A DNA stretch of 11,781 bases from Enorma sp964624825 (GTDB taxonomy: Bacteria > Actinomycetota > Coriobacteriia > Coriobacteriales > Coriobacteriaceae): NCBI GenBank assembly GCA_964624825.1, contig CAZUYD010000041.1, forward strand, positions 1-11,781. The letters are read 5' to 3'. The position numbers and the translations under genes are program-made. Of the stretch, positions 1-6,617 are shown piece by piece. The notes beneath the pieces are model-generated. The model was not told where the DNA came from and did no database searches. It was given only the letters and a program-made list of their open reading frames with translations. Each line of letters starts with the position of its first letter. Position 1 is the stretch's first letter.

Positions 1-39
1 AACCACGTTCCTCACATTACCTGTCTTAGGCGCACCCAT
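1..39 (-). CDS. N-terminal fragment, probable elongation factor G-like GTPase
   Basis: An ATG at 39-37 on the minus strand follows a strong Shine-Dalgarno (AGGAGG, 50-45, 5 nt spacing). It opens a frame that stays open to the window edge and reads MGAPKTGNVRNVV. The K-T-x-N-V-R-N-V-V pattern resembles the residues just before the P-loop in EF-G and the actinobacterial EF-G-like paralogues, which are ribosomal translocation GTPases. Only 13 residues are visible and no GTP-binding motif is in the window, so the family call rests on a short match. The existence of a gene start is much better supported than its identity. It lies 272 bp downstream of merR on the same strand, too far to assume one transcript. 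Confidence 0.55.
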   Translation of the reverse strand, partial: MGAPKTGNVRNVV

Positions 40-51
40 AGCAGCCTCCTT

Positions 52-311
52 ACCTGATGGGGCGTGCGACGGTTGCTGATGGGCAGCGGCAATGAGCGAG
101 CGCGCGAAAGCCGTGCAGCAGGCGCGCCACACGCGCACCAAACTCATACGATACGCTTGAGTGTACCCCAGCCGGCAGGTTCGCATCGCTGTTTTCTCCC
201 AGCGCGCAGCCCGATGCCGTGAGGGGCGGCGCCCTCGGAGCCCAAGCAGGAAAGACGGCCGGGCGCCGGCGCGCGGCACGGTGCAACGAGGCGGCGCGCC
301 TCGGCGATGCC
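52..311. other. Intergenic region between merR and the EF-G-like gene
   Basis: This 260-bp GC-rich stretch has no convincing gene on either strand; the frames across it are low-complexity Arg/Ala-rich shadows. It holds the hairpin at 287-303 just past merR and a weak dyad (CGCTG, 8-nt loop, CAGCG) near 187-204. It should also carry the promoter of the downstream minus-strand gene, but I see no hexamer pair good enough to call. Confidence 0.6.
287..303 (-). terminator. GC-rich hairpin just after merR
   Basis: CGAGGCG (287-293) and CGCCTCG (297-303) are perfect inverted repeats around a 3-nt loop, starting 8 nt beyond the merR stop codon. The position fits a transcription terminator, but no T-tract follows on the minus strand (TTGCACC), so it could instead be a 3'-end stabilising or Rho-associated structure. 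Confidence 0.4.
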
Positions 312-1151
312 TTAGAAGGCGAGCCTGATCTGCATGACGCAGAAGTCCTCGGTGTGCGACTCGGTATACGACGTCGTATCGAGCAGGCAGAAATCGAAGG
401 CGTCGCCCGCCGGCTCAAAGCGGTGCTCGCGTATCCACGCCAGCAACCGCCGGACGCCCGCCGGGTCATAGGGCATGCCCCAGCGGCACTGGCAGGCATA
501 TTCGCCCTCGGCGATCACGACGCTGTTCGGAACCTGCGAGGCATCGACGCCCTTCGGAACGGTCACGAACGAGCCCGCGCCCTCCAGCACATCGTCTTTC
601 GCAAAGGACTCATGCAAGATCATGGTTCCCCATCCGGCGACCGGCACGGTGCCATTGGCGGCCTTGAGCCGCTGGACGGCGCGCATGAGCGCCGGGTGCA
701 GCTTCGACCTGCCCATGGCATCCCCTCCGACTCCCCACGGCTCAAAGACGACCACCCGCTCGGGAAAGTGTTGGATAACGGGCTTCTCGCCGATGGATTG
801 CCAGTGCGCCACCGTATCGTAGAAACGCTTGCGATGGTTGATGAGCTCGCGCTTGCGCTCGAGCTGCCCGATGCGCGCGGTCAGCGCGCGTTCTTGGTTG
901 TCCAGGCGCTCAACGATGTGCGCGATGTCGCGCTGCTTCATGACCTCGGCGATGCCTTTCAGGCCGACGCCCATATCGCGCAGCAGGCAGATGAGGCGCA
1001 AAAACGGAATCTGGGTCGGTGCGTAGAAGCGGTAGCCCTCGTCGTTGACCACCGCCGGGTGAAACAAGCCGATGCGGTCGTAGTAGATGAGCGTCTGGCG
1101 CGATAGGTCGAACATGCGCGCCATCTCGCTGATGGCGTAATAGCCGTCCAT
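312..1151 (-). CDS. MerR-family regulator with GyrI-like effector domain (BmrR-like)
   Basis: Predicted cytosolic transcription activator of 279 aa. Residues 1-70 form the MerR winged helix (YYAISEMARMFDLSRQTLIYYDRIGLF, then the NDEGYRFY wing). Residues of about 75-115 form the dimerisation coiled coil, rich in E, R and L. The C-terminal half, ending in FCLLDTTSYTESHTEDFCVMQI, resembles the GyrI/AraC effector-binding fold. B. subtilis BmrR, which binds lipophilic cations and activates efflux genes, has this architecture and nearly this length. The start at 1151 is chosen because GGAGAGG lies 6 nt upstream and the MerR domain begins at once; a longer frame to 1358 adds about 69 residues unlike any MerR. 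No efflux gene is adjacent, so the target and ligand are unknown. It is separated from ptb by 304 bp and is probably transcribed on its own. Confidence 0.88.
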   Translation of the reverse strand: MDGYYAISEMARMFDLSRQTLIYYDRIGLFHPAVVNDEGYRFYAPTQIPFLRLICLLRDMGVGLKGIAEVMKQRDIAHIVERLDNQERALTARIGQLERKRELINHRKRFYDTVAHWQSIGEKPVIQHFPERVVVFEPWGVGGDAMGRSKLHPALMRAVQRLKAANGTVPVAGWGTMILHESFAKDDVLEGAGSFVTVPKGVDASQVPNSVVIAEGEYACQCRWGMPYDPAGVRRLLAWIREHRFEPAGDAFDFCLLDTTSYTESHTEDFCVMQIRLAF

Positions 1152-1197
1152 AAGCCACCTCTCCAGGAACGCGACACCAACAGGGGACGCGCTATTT

Positions 1198-1221
1198 ATT
1201 GTAGAAGGTTGACGAAGCAAC
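1198..1221 (-). promoter_or_regulatory. Possible merR promoter with upstream dyad
   Basis: On the minus strand TACAAT (1203-1198) matches the -10 consensus at five of six positions and lies about 47 nt before the merR start. Directly upstream is the dyad GTTG-N6-CAAC (1208-1221), the position where MerR proteins bind between -35 and -10. No clear -35 hexamer is seen, which is common for activator-dependent promoters but also weakens the call. Confidence 0.3.
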
Positions 1222-1360
1222 GGAATCGTCACTTCGGTCGCCGATGCGCAAAGCGAGGCATCTGAAGAGGAGCAAAAACTGTGGCATTGTAAAGAGACGC
1301 GCAAGGTCCGGCACAAAAAGAGATGCCCATGAAGACGCGCGTGCTGCATGAAACGCAAAC

Positions 1361-1392
1361 GGGACGACGACCCATGCGAATGTCGCCGTCCC
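1361..1392 (-). terminator. Probable rho-independent terminator of the acyltransferase-buk-ptb operon
   Basis: GGGACGACGAC (1361-1371) and GTCGCCGTCCC (1382-1392) form an 11-bp stem, with one G-U wobble in the minus-strand RNA, around a 10-nt loop. Reading on the minus strand the stem is followed by GTTTGCGTTT, an imperfect U-rich tail. It lies 63 nt past the ptb stop codon, as expected for the operon's end. Confidence 0.6.
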
Positions 1393-1455
1393 GAGATAGG
1401 GCTGCACCAACCCCCAACGAACGGATGATTGGCCCCTTGCGAGCTAATCGGCAGC

Positions 1456-2349
1456 TTATGCCACCCTGAGCAGCGCCACGAGGATGGAGAGGTATTTATC
1501 CTCGGGCGTATCGGTGCGGCTCGTCATGACCACCGGCGAGGTGGTGCCGCAGAGCGCGCCGGCGCTGCGCAGGCGCGCAAAAAACGTGAGGCTCTTGGTA
1601 AAGATGTTGCCAGAGCACAGGTCGGGAACCACGAGCACATCAGCGGCGCCGGCAGCCGGATGGTCGATGCCCTTATGCGCAGCGGACGCGGCATCAATGG
1701 CGTTGTCGAGCGCGAACGGACCGCCTACCACCGCGTCTTCCCACGTCAGCGCTGCAATTTCCGCAGCGTCCACAGTGCTCGGGATGCTGCTCTTGACCAC
1801 CTCTACCGCACTGAGCATCGCCACCTTCGGCATCTCGACGCCCAGCACGTGCGCCAGATCGATAGCATTGCGGGCGATCTTTGCTTTGTCGCTTCGGTCA
1901 GGCGCGATATTGACCGCGCAGTCGCTAATCACGAGCATGCGATTCTCAGCCGGCCACTCGAGCACGGTAGCCTGTGAAAGCAAGCCGCCCGCGGGCACAA
2001 AACTCCACTCTTTGTCGAGGACGGCCTTCATGAAGCTCGCGGTCTGCATGAGCCCTTTCATGGGAATGTCCGCGTACCCCTCGTGCACCATGCGTACCGC
2101 GATGCGCGCGCACTCACGCTCATCATCGCAAGGCACGAATTCGTATGCGTCCGCGTCCTCGCCCATCTGCGCAAGCAATTCACGGGTGCGCGTCTCGTCA
2201 CCCACGAGCACGGCCTCGAGCAGCCCCGCGCGCTTGCCCCGTACCACGGCTTCAAGCGCGAGGTCGTCCTGCGAGCCTGCAAGTACGAGACGCCTCGACG
2301 CCGCACTCTCCAGCAGCGCATCCTCGATCTCATCAAATGAACGATACAT
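1456..2349 (-). CDS. ptb: Phosphate butyryltransferase (phosphotransbutyrylase)
   Basis: Cytosolic enzyme exchanging CoA and phosphate: butyryl-CoA + Pi to butyryl-phosphate + CoA, reversible. The 297-aa product matches the Pta/Ptb family in length and landmarks: PMKGLMQTASFMKAVLDKE near residues 95-113, NIAPD near 148, PKVAMLSAVEVV near 174, GGPFALDNAIDAASAAHKGI near 210-229, then VVPDLCSGNIFTKSL and VVMTSRTDTPEDKYLSI at the C-terminus. The ATG at 2349 is preferred because it lies 2 nt past the buk stop and begins the family N-terminus. An in-frame ATG at 2364 would overlap buk, and the Shine-Dalgarno here is weak, so translational coupling to buk is likely. It is the last gene of the operon. 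Acyl chain preference (butyryl, isobutyryl, other) cannot be read from the sequence. Confidence 0.93.
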   Translation of the reverse strand: MYRSFDEIEDALLESAASRRLVLAGSQDDLALEAVVRGKRAGLLEAVLVGDETRTRELLAQMGEDADAYEFVPCDDERECARIAVRMVHEGYADIPMKGLMQTASFMKAVLDKEWSFVPAGGLLSQATVLEWPAENRMLVISDCAVNIAPDRSDKAKIARNAIDLAHVLGVEMPKVAMLSAVEVVKSSIPSTVDAAEIAALTWEDAVVGGPFALDNAIDAASAAHKGIDHPAAGAADVLVVPDLCSGNIFTKSLTFFARLRSAGALCGTTSPVVMTSRTDTPEDKYLSILVALLRVA

Positions 2350-2351
2350 CG

Positions 2352-3467
2352 CTACCACACCCATTCCGGCACTTCTGCGCGAGGTTCGAATTCCTTGAGC
2401 TCGATCCGACCCGTCACCGCAAGATACGCATTCTCGCATAACGACTCCATCTCGCGTTCGCCTGGCATGACGACTACCGGAGCGATGAACTCCACGCGAT
2501 CGCGAATCATATCGACAAGATAGGTAGCGTTGGCCATACCGCCGATGAACAGAATCGCATCGACCTTGCCCTTAAGCACCGTCGCGTGCGCGCCGATGTC
2601 CTTAGCCACTTGATAGCACATGGCGGCAAGCACCTCGGCCACCTGTTCATCACCGGACTCGGCACGGGCAACGAGCTCGCGAATGTCAGTGGTTCCGACA
2701 TAGCTCATCAGACCGCCCTCGCCATTGATATGGCGCAGCATCTCCTCTTCGGTGCGGCCGCTTTCATAGCACAGCCGCACGAGCGCCTCCGCAGGCAAAC
2801 CGCAGCAGCGATTATTCGAGAAGGAGCCGTCGCCGCCCAGACCGTCCTGCGCATCAACGAGGCGCCCCCTGCAGTGACTTGCAACGGTCACACCGCCGCC
2901 CATCATCACAACCACCATGTTGAGCTCTTCGTACGGCCGGCCGATGCTTGCGGCATAGGCGCGCGCCATGGCGCGGTGATTGAGCACCTGGAACTTGCTT
3001 TCGCGCCGGATCTCGGCAAGACCAGAATAGTGTGCGAGCGGCTCAAACTCATCGGTAGTCGGTAAATCGGTGGTAACGGGCACCGCGTGGTCGCTGCGAG
3101 CGGCAAGGCGGAACGCGATCTCGACACCCAGATGGCTCACGTGCGTGCCCCACTGGCAGCTTCGCGCCTCAGCACGCATGGCCTGGTTAATGCGGTACGT
3201 GCCGCCCGCTGTGGGCTCAATGTTGGCACCGCGCGAGCTGATAGCATCGAGGTCGTTTAGCGAGACGCCGTACTGCTCCATGAAGGAGAGCACCGCGTGC
3301 TCGCGCACGTCGTACTGCGCCCAGATGTCGGTACCGCAAGCCGCAAGCTCTTCGGCACCGTGAGCGATGGTTGCTTTCACCTTGATGGCGCCGTTGACGC
3401 TATAGGCAATCTTGGTGCTCGTCGATCCAAGGTTGATAGCAAGGGCGCGAATCACTTCGTCTTGCAT
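2352..3467 (-). CDS. buk: Butyrate kinase
   Basis: ASKHA-superfamily acyl-phosphate kinase of 371 aa: acyl-phosphate + ADP to acid + ATP, reversible. Residues 12-19 (NLGSTSTK) are the N-terminal phosphate-binding loop of the acetate/butyrate kinase family. NHRAMARAYA is near 163-172. The nucleotide/phosphate segment MGGGVTVASHCRGRLVDAQD spans 189-208 and continues into GLGGDGSFSNNRCCGLP. FIGGMANATYLVD (307-319) is the adenosine-site loop. Length fits butyrate kinase (about 355-370) rather than acetate kinase (about 400). The ATG at 3467 has AGGAG 6 nt upstream. It lies 9 bp after the acyltransferase and 2 bp before ptb, so the three are one transcription unit. With ptb it converts acyl-CoA to acid plus ATP, or activates the acid in the other direction. 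Confidence 0.94.
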   Translation of the reverse strand: MQDEVIRALAINLGSTSTKIAYSVNGAIKVKATIAHGAEELAACGTDIWAQYDVREHAVLSFMEQYGVSLNDLDAISSRGANIEPTAGGTYRINQAMRAEARSCQWGTHVSHLGVEIAFRLAARSDHAVPVTTDLPTTDEFEPLAHYSGLAEIRRESKFQVLNHRAMARAYAASIGRPYEELNMVVVMMGGGVTVASHCRGRLVDAQDGLGGDGSFSNNRCCGLPAEALVRLCYESGRTEEEMLRHINGEGGLMSYVGTTDIRELVARAESGDEQVAEVLAAMCYQVAKDIGAHATVLKGKVDAILFIGGMANATYLVDMIRDRVEFIAPVVVMPGEREMESLCENAYLAVTGRIELKEFEPRAEVPEWVW

Positions 3468-3476
3468 AGCTCGCTC

Positions 3477-4742
3477 CTATGCCTGCCGCTTCGCTTCAAG
3501 CGCCGCTTCCTCGCCGCGCTCCGTTGCCGTCCGAATCGCGTCGTCAAGCCGGTGCATGAGCGGCATGATGCCCTTCTTGCAAATAAGCTGCGTCAAGATG
3601 CCGCCGACCGCAGAGAGCGCGATAACCACGAGCAGGGTAATGTAGTAATCGGTCGTGCTGTTGATTTTCATGAAACTCGAGACGACCTCGATGACCGGCT
3701 GATGGCAGATGAAGAAGTACAGCGAGAACTCTCCGAGCGTGGAAAACACCTTGCGGTTAAGCACCTTTTGGGTAAAGCCATCTTGCTGTGCCACGCAGAA
3801 CGCTAAGAGGAACACAAGATACAGGTCGATGAACAGCTCGTACGTGCCACGCCAGTAGTTGCCACCGGGCTTGACTTCCCACCAGATGAGCACCACGGCA
3901 AGAATGGCACTGATGATGGTGAGCCAGGTCTTGCCCTTGGATCCGATCTTCATCTTGCGGAAGCGCTCATACGGATGGAACAGGAACATGCCCAGCGCAA
4001 TGCCCCACACGCCAAAGGCCAGGGCGTTGTCGAACAGGCCGCAGAACAGCGAAAGGCGGTCGTTCATCTCAAGCTCGCTCAGGCACCACACGGACGGGCA
4101 GATGATGAGAATCGCAGGGATGATAAACCCGGTCATGAGATCTTCGTTCTTGCACAGACCGTAATACAGAAAGTAGCCGCCGACCATGATGGTCGAGATG
4201 TACCACAGCGGAACGTTCCAGGCGTACGCGATGCCCAGGTTGCCCAAGAAGCCTGTCGAGGATAGACCGAGGAAGGACGCGAGCGACCCAAGGAAGTTAT
4301 ACTGGAACACCTGCAGCAAGTTTAAATCGCTCTGCGTCATAGCGTCGACCGAGAGCATGGAACTCTCCCATGCACCCGTCACGTAGCCGTAGAAGTTAAC
4401 AGCAAAGCCAATAAGCAGGCCGACAACCAGCGCGGGCCACAAGCCGAAATAACGGGTTTTAAGATATTCAACGGCAGCGACGCGCGGCGTCTTTCCCTCA
4501 AGCTGGCCGCGGAGGCGCTTTCCCTGGTAGGATTTCATCAGGAAATATCCCGAGAAAATGAGAAAGACCCCCAGAATGTTGCCTTCGGTGAAGAGGGCTC
4601 CATCGTAGCTCGCATCCGTCATGCGGTAGGCAACGTTCAGATGCCCCCAGCATACAGCGAGCGTTGCGAACACGCGCCAGAAATCGACTGCGTAGTTGCG
4701 CCGCTTGGTCTTCTCGACCAGAGCAGTAGCTTGTTCACTCAT
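3477..4742 (-). CDS. Acyltransferase-3 family integral membrane protein
   Basis: A 421-aa polytopic membrane protein of the acyltransferase-3 (OafA/OatA/NodX) family, which transfers acyl groups, usually acetyl from acetyl-CoA, onto glycans or other envelope targets. After a short basic N-terminus, NYAVDFWRVFATLAVCWGHL (16-35) is the family opening; His34 fits the conserved functional histidine. About ten hydrophobic segments follow, including ILGVFLIFSGYFLM, WPALVVGLLIGFAVNFYGYV and YYITLLVVIALSAVGGILT. EFSLYFFICHQPVIEVV (His347) resembles the family's late SLYLWH motif. The C-terminal 45 residues are charged and probably cytosolic. Start at 4742: AAAGGTG lies 7 nt upstream. It heads the operon with buk and ptb (9-bp gap) and faces the divergent iclR. 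There is no SGNH domain, so a partner may be needed. The acceptor is unknown. Confidence 0.85.
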   Translation of the reverse strand: MSEQATALVEKTKRRNYAVDFWRVFATLAVCWGHLNVAYRMTDASYDGALFTEGNILGVFLIFSGYFLMKSYQGKRLRGQLEGKTPRVAAVEYLKTRYFGLWPALVVGLLIGFAVNFYGYVTGAWESSMLSVDAMTQSDLNLLQVFQYNFLGSLASFLGLSSTGFLGNLGIAYAWNVPLWYISTIMVGGYFLYYGLCKNEDLMTGFIIPAILIICPSVWCLSELEMNDRLSLFCGLFDNALAFGVWGIALGMFLFHPYERFRKMKIGSKGKTWLTIISAILAVVLIWWEVKPGGNYWRGTYELFIDLYLVFLLAFCVAQQDGFTQKVLNRKVFSTLGEFSLYFFICHQPVIEVVSSFMKINSTTDYYITLLVVIALSAVGGILTQLICKKGIMPLMHRLDDAIRTATERGEEAALEAKRQA

Positions 4743-4811
4743 GCTTTAACACCTTTCCTTTCCAGACGATGTCTCCAGGCGATCCATCGCGTTTCTCCGC
4801 CGCTGTTTTAT

Positions 4812-4850
4812 ATACAGAAACGCTTTATATATTTCTAAGCGTTTCTGTAT
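4812..4850. promoter_or_regulatory. Perfect 14-bp inverted repeat, probable IclR-type operator
   Basis: ATACAGAAACGCTT (4812-4825) and AAGCGTTTCTGTAT (4837-4850) are exact reverse complements around an 11-bp AT spacer. The half-site core AGAAACGC recurs at 5015-5022 next to the iclR ribosome binding site, and as GCGTTTCT at 4789-4796. Minus-strand TATATA and TATAAA stretches (4808-4814 and 4826-4832) overlap or abut the repeat, so a bound protein could block the operon promoter. Confidence 0.7.
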
Positions 4851-4887
4851 GAGAAACGTCGATGTTCATTTAAAAATATATCACGCG

Positions 4888-4921
4888 TACTTGCCGCATC
4901 TTATATGCTTTTCGGCAGGTA
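4888..4921. repeat. Second dyad in the divergent region
   Basis: TACTTGCCG (4888-4896) and CGGCAGGTA (4913-4921) are inverted repeats with one mismatch in nine and a 16-bp spacer. The sequence is unrelated to the GAAACG sites, so it may bind another regulator or fold in a leader RNA. No T-tract follows in either direction, so it does not look like a terminator. Confidence 0.4.
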
Positions 4922-4946
4922 AACGGTTTATTTGTTCAGTGGAAAA

Positions 4947-4965
4947 CATTTCCGTATGCGAAATG
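4947..4965. promoter_or_regulatory. Dyad CATTTC-N7-GAAATG upstream of iclR
   Basis: A perfect 6-bp inverted repeat around 7 bp lies just upstream of the likely iclR promoter. The spacing and the TTTC/GAAA arms resemble IclR-family operators. A further CATTTCG half-site follows at 4975-4981. This is a candidate autoregulatory site. Confidence 0.4.
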
Positions 4966-4995
4966 GATTGAGGGCATTTCGACGGGTTTTTGAGC

Positions 4996-5001
4996 TATAC
5001 T
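4996..5001 (+). promoter_or_regulatory. Candidate -10 element of iclR
   Basis: TATACT matches the -10 consensus at five of six positions and lies 45 nt before the iclR start. The nearest -35-like hexamer, TTGAGG at 4968-4973, is 22 bp upstream, which is longer than usual, so the -35 assignment is unsafe. The heptamer GCTATAC occurs both here (4994-5000) and at 5021-5027, beside a GAAACG half-site. Confidence 0.4.
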
Positions 5002-5046
5002 TTATTTCGATATAAGAAACGCTATACAAAGAACGAAGGAGTCGCA

Positions 5047-5889
5047 ATGGCTGGAGAACCGGATAGGCCGCGCCGCGCGCGCAGCAAGAAACAAGATGGT
5101 GGATCTACCGGCAAGGACAAGTACCTGCTCAGCTCGGCGAACAATATGCTCGGGCTGCTCGACACACTCTGCCACTACGACTCGCTTTCACTCGCCGAGC
5201 TTTCACGCAAGACCGGACTCGACAAAGCAAGCCTTTTTCGCATGATGTATACGCTCGAAAAGCACGACCTTGTGACCAAGAATGCCGACGCGCGCTACAG
5301 CCTGGGGCTGCGCCTGCTCTACTATGGCAACATCGTGGCCGAGCGACAAAGTTTAGTCGACGTTGCCAGGCCTGCCATGCAGCGGTTCAGTCTTGAAACC
5401 GGCCGATCTGCGCACCTTGGACGCATGAGCCGGAATCGCGTGACAACGCTACACATCGAGCGGGCGCAAAGCGATATTCAAGTTACCATGCGCATAGGCA
5501 TGAACGCGCCTCTATATGCCACAGCCATGGGGCGAGCCATTCTTTCAAACGTGCCGGACGAAGCGCTGCGCAATCTGGTGGCATCGTTTTCCTATAAGCA
5601 GTACGCGCCTACCTCTCTGCAGGATGAGCAGGGACTGCGAGATGTAATCTATCACACGCGTAAGAACGGCTTTGCAACCGACATCAACGAACGTTTTCCG
5701 GGGTTCGGCAGCATCGCAGCGCCTATCTGGAACCACCAAGGCGTATGCGAGTCGGCCGTGGGCGTGGTGACGTTCGCTCAAGATATAGAAGAGCACGAAG
5801 ATGAACTGGCATCCCAGGTTATTGCGCTCGCACAAGAGATCTCCGAGGCGCTTGGGTATAGAAATGTGCTCAACTCCATAGTTGGGTAG
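5047..5889 (+). CDS. IclR-family transcriptional regulator
   Basis: A 280-aa DNA-binding regulator. A basic tail (PRRARSKK, residues 6-13) precedes the winged helix-turn-helix at about 27-90; SLAELSRKTGLDKASLFRMM (48-67) is the helix-turn-helix and RYSLGLRLLYYG is the typical IclR wing exit. The C-terminal two thirds form the IclR effector domain (RPAMQRFSLETGRSAHLGRM, then APLYATAMGRAILSNVPDE and GFATDINERFPGFGSIAAPI), which binds small organic acids or aromatics in known members. The ATG at 5047 has AAGGAG 5 nt upstream; a longer frame from 4990 lacks a ribosome binding site. It is divergent from acyltransferase-buk-ptb and convergent with ubiX, so it probably controls the former and itself through the GAAACG sites. 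Control of the UbiD cluster is possible, but I see no matching sites upstream of that cluster. Confidence 0.92.
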   Translation: MAGEPDRPRRARSKKQDGGSTGKDKYLLSSANNMLGLLDTLCHYDSLSLAELSRKTGLDKASLFRMMYTLEKHDLVTKNADARYSLGLRLLYYGNIVAERQSLVDVARPAMQRFSLETGRSAHLGRMSRNRVTTLHIERAQSDIQVTMRIGMNAPLYATAMGRAILSNVPDEALRNLVASFSYKQYAPTSLQDEQGLRDVIYHTRKNGFATDINERFPGFGSIAAPIWNHQGVCESAVGVVTFAQDIEEHEDELASQVIALAQEISEALGYRNVLNSIVG

Positions 5890-5901
5890 CTGAGTGGATT
5901 C

Positions 5902-5919
5902 GCCATCCGTACGGACGGC
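5902..5919. terminator. Dyad between convergent iclR and ubiX
   Basis: GCCATCC-GTAC-GGACGGC forms a short stem with one A-C mismatch, 12 nt after the iclR stop. Further small dyads follow (TTGCG-ACT-CGCAA, and GCGCT-GA-AGCGC near 5955-5966). None has a T-tract, so a bidirectional terminator role is plausible from position only. Confidence 0.3.
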
Positions 5920-5972
5920 ACCGTTGCGACTCGCAAGCGACAACGCAGCGACGAGCGCTGAAGCGCCGCGCG

Positions 5973-6578
5973 TTAGGGGGCGGGATTCCAGCGGCGGAAA
6001 TTCGCGGGCTCGAGGCCGAACACGTCGAGCGCTTTGCACGCGATGTGGTGCACCATGTCGTCGATCGCGGTCGGCTTGTTATAGAAGGTCATCACCGGCG
6101 GCATGATCACTACGCCCGGAATGCGTGCGAGCCGTGCCATGTTGTCCAGATGGATGGCGCTCAGCGGAGACTCGCGCGCCATGAGCACGAGCGGGCGGCG
6201 CTCCTTGAGCGTCACGTCGGCCGCACGCAGCAGCAGGTTCTCGCTATAGCCGCTTGCGATGCCCGCGACCGTTTTCATAGACGCCGGCGCCACGATCATG
6301 CCATCGGTCTTAAAGGTGCCGCTCGCGATGGCCGCCCCGATGTTGGCGTTGTCGAACACCATGTCGGCATGCGCGGCAAATTCGTCGGGCTCCATCCCCA
6401 GCTCTTGCTTGATGGTGAGCTCGGCGCCGCGGGTGAGCACCAAGCAGCTCTCGACATCGAGCGCGCGCAGCTGGTCGAGGCAGGCAAGCCCCAGGGCGGC
6501 TCCGCTCGCCCCGCTCACCCCTACCACGATGCGGCGGCGGGTGGACTGCGGGTGCTGACCAGACGTCTGCTGGCTCAC
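5973..6578 (-). CDS. ubiX: UbiX-family flavin prenyltransferase
   Basis: Makes prenylated FMN by joining a dimethylallyl group to reduced FMN; this is the cofactor of UbiD decarboxylases. The 201-aa product fits the family length. GVSGASGAALG (20-30) is the FMN phosphate-binding opening. SGTFKTDGMIVAPASMKTVA (86-105) is the flavin-contact signature. LKERRPLVLMARESPLS (124-140) and MTFYNKP (163-169) carry the conserved Lys, Arg, Glu and Tyr of the prenyl-phosphate site. The GTG at 6578 is chosen because AGAGGAG lies 6 nt upstream; the frame continues upstream without a stop to an ATG at 6788, but those residues overlap ubiD and look like out-of-frame translation. It sits 94 bp downstream of ubiD, with a strong hairpin between. 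In phenolic-acid decarboxylase operons the equivalent gene is called subunit B (lpdB). Confidence 0.92.
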   Translation of the reverse strand: MSQQTSGQHPQSTRRRIVVGVSGASGAALGLACLDQLRALDVESCLVLTRGAELTIKQELGMEPDEFAAHADMVFDNANIGAAIASGTFKTDGMIVAPASMKTVAGIASGYSENLLLRAADVTLKERRPLVLMARESPLSAIHLDNMARLARIPGVVIMPPVMTFYNKPTAIDDMVHHIACKALDVFGLEPANFRRWNPAP

Positions 6579-6617
6579 GGGCGGCTCCTCTCTCAAGATG
6601 CAAGGCGAACGCAGAGC

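Larger units (their letters stand above)
1152..1455. other. Intergenic region, ptb 3' end to merR promoter
   Basis: This 304-bp stretch lies between two minus-strand genes. No credible gene was found. Near the ptb side it contains a terminator-like hairpin (1361-1392). Near the merR side it contains a possible -10 element (TACAAT) with a short dyad directly upstream. The middle part, about 1225-1360, shows nothing I can interpret. Confidence 0.6.
4743..5046. promoter_or_regulatory. Divergent acyltransferase-buk-ptb / iclR control region
   Basis: This 304-bp region is clearly more AT-rich than the genes on either side and holds both divergent promoters. GAAACG or CGTTTC cores occur at 4789-4796, 4817-4822, 4841-4846, 4853-4857 and 5015-5022. 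Three separate dyads are present: 4812-4850, 4888-4921 and 4947-4965. Repeated GAAA/TTTC half-sites are typical of operators bound by IclR-family regulators such as KdgR, so autoregulation plus control of the operon by the adjacent IclR protein is the simplest reading. That assignment is inference. Confidence 0.7.

Noticed and set aside
831..840. AGAAACGCTT, matching ten bases of the palindrome arm, inside merR
   Set aside because: It lies within conserved coding sequence (Lys-Arg-Phe) without a partner arm, so a chance match is more likely than an operator.
219..1106. Long plus-strand frame opposite merR
   Set aside because: It is antisense to a well-supported MerR gene, has no ribosome binding site worth noting, and its Arg/Ala/His-rich translation resembles no family.
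1350..1356. GAAACGC half-site in the ptb-merR gap
   Set aside because: It is a single heptamer with no dyad partner, downstream of the terminator stem; too short to support regulation.
1429..2398. Plus-strand frames opposite ptb
   Set aside because: These are shadows of the ptb coding strand; the Ser/Ala/Thr-rich translations have no recognisable domain.
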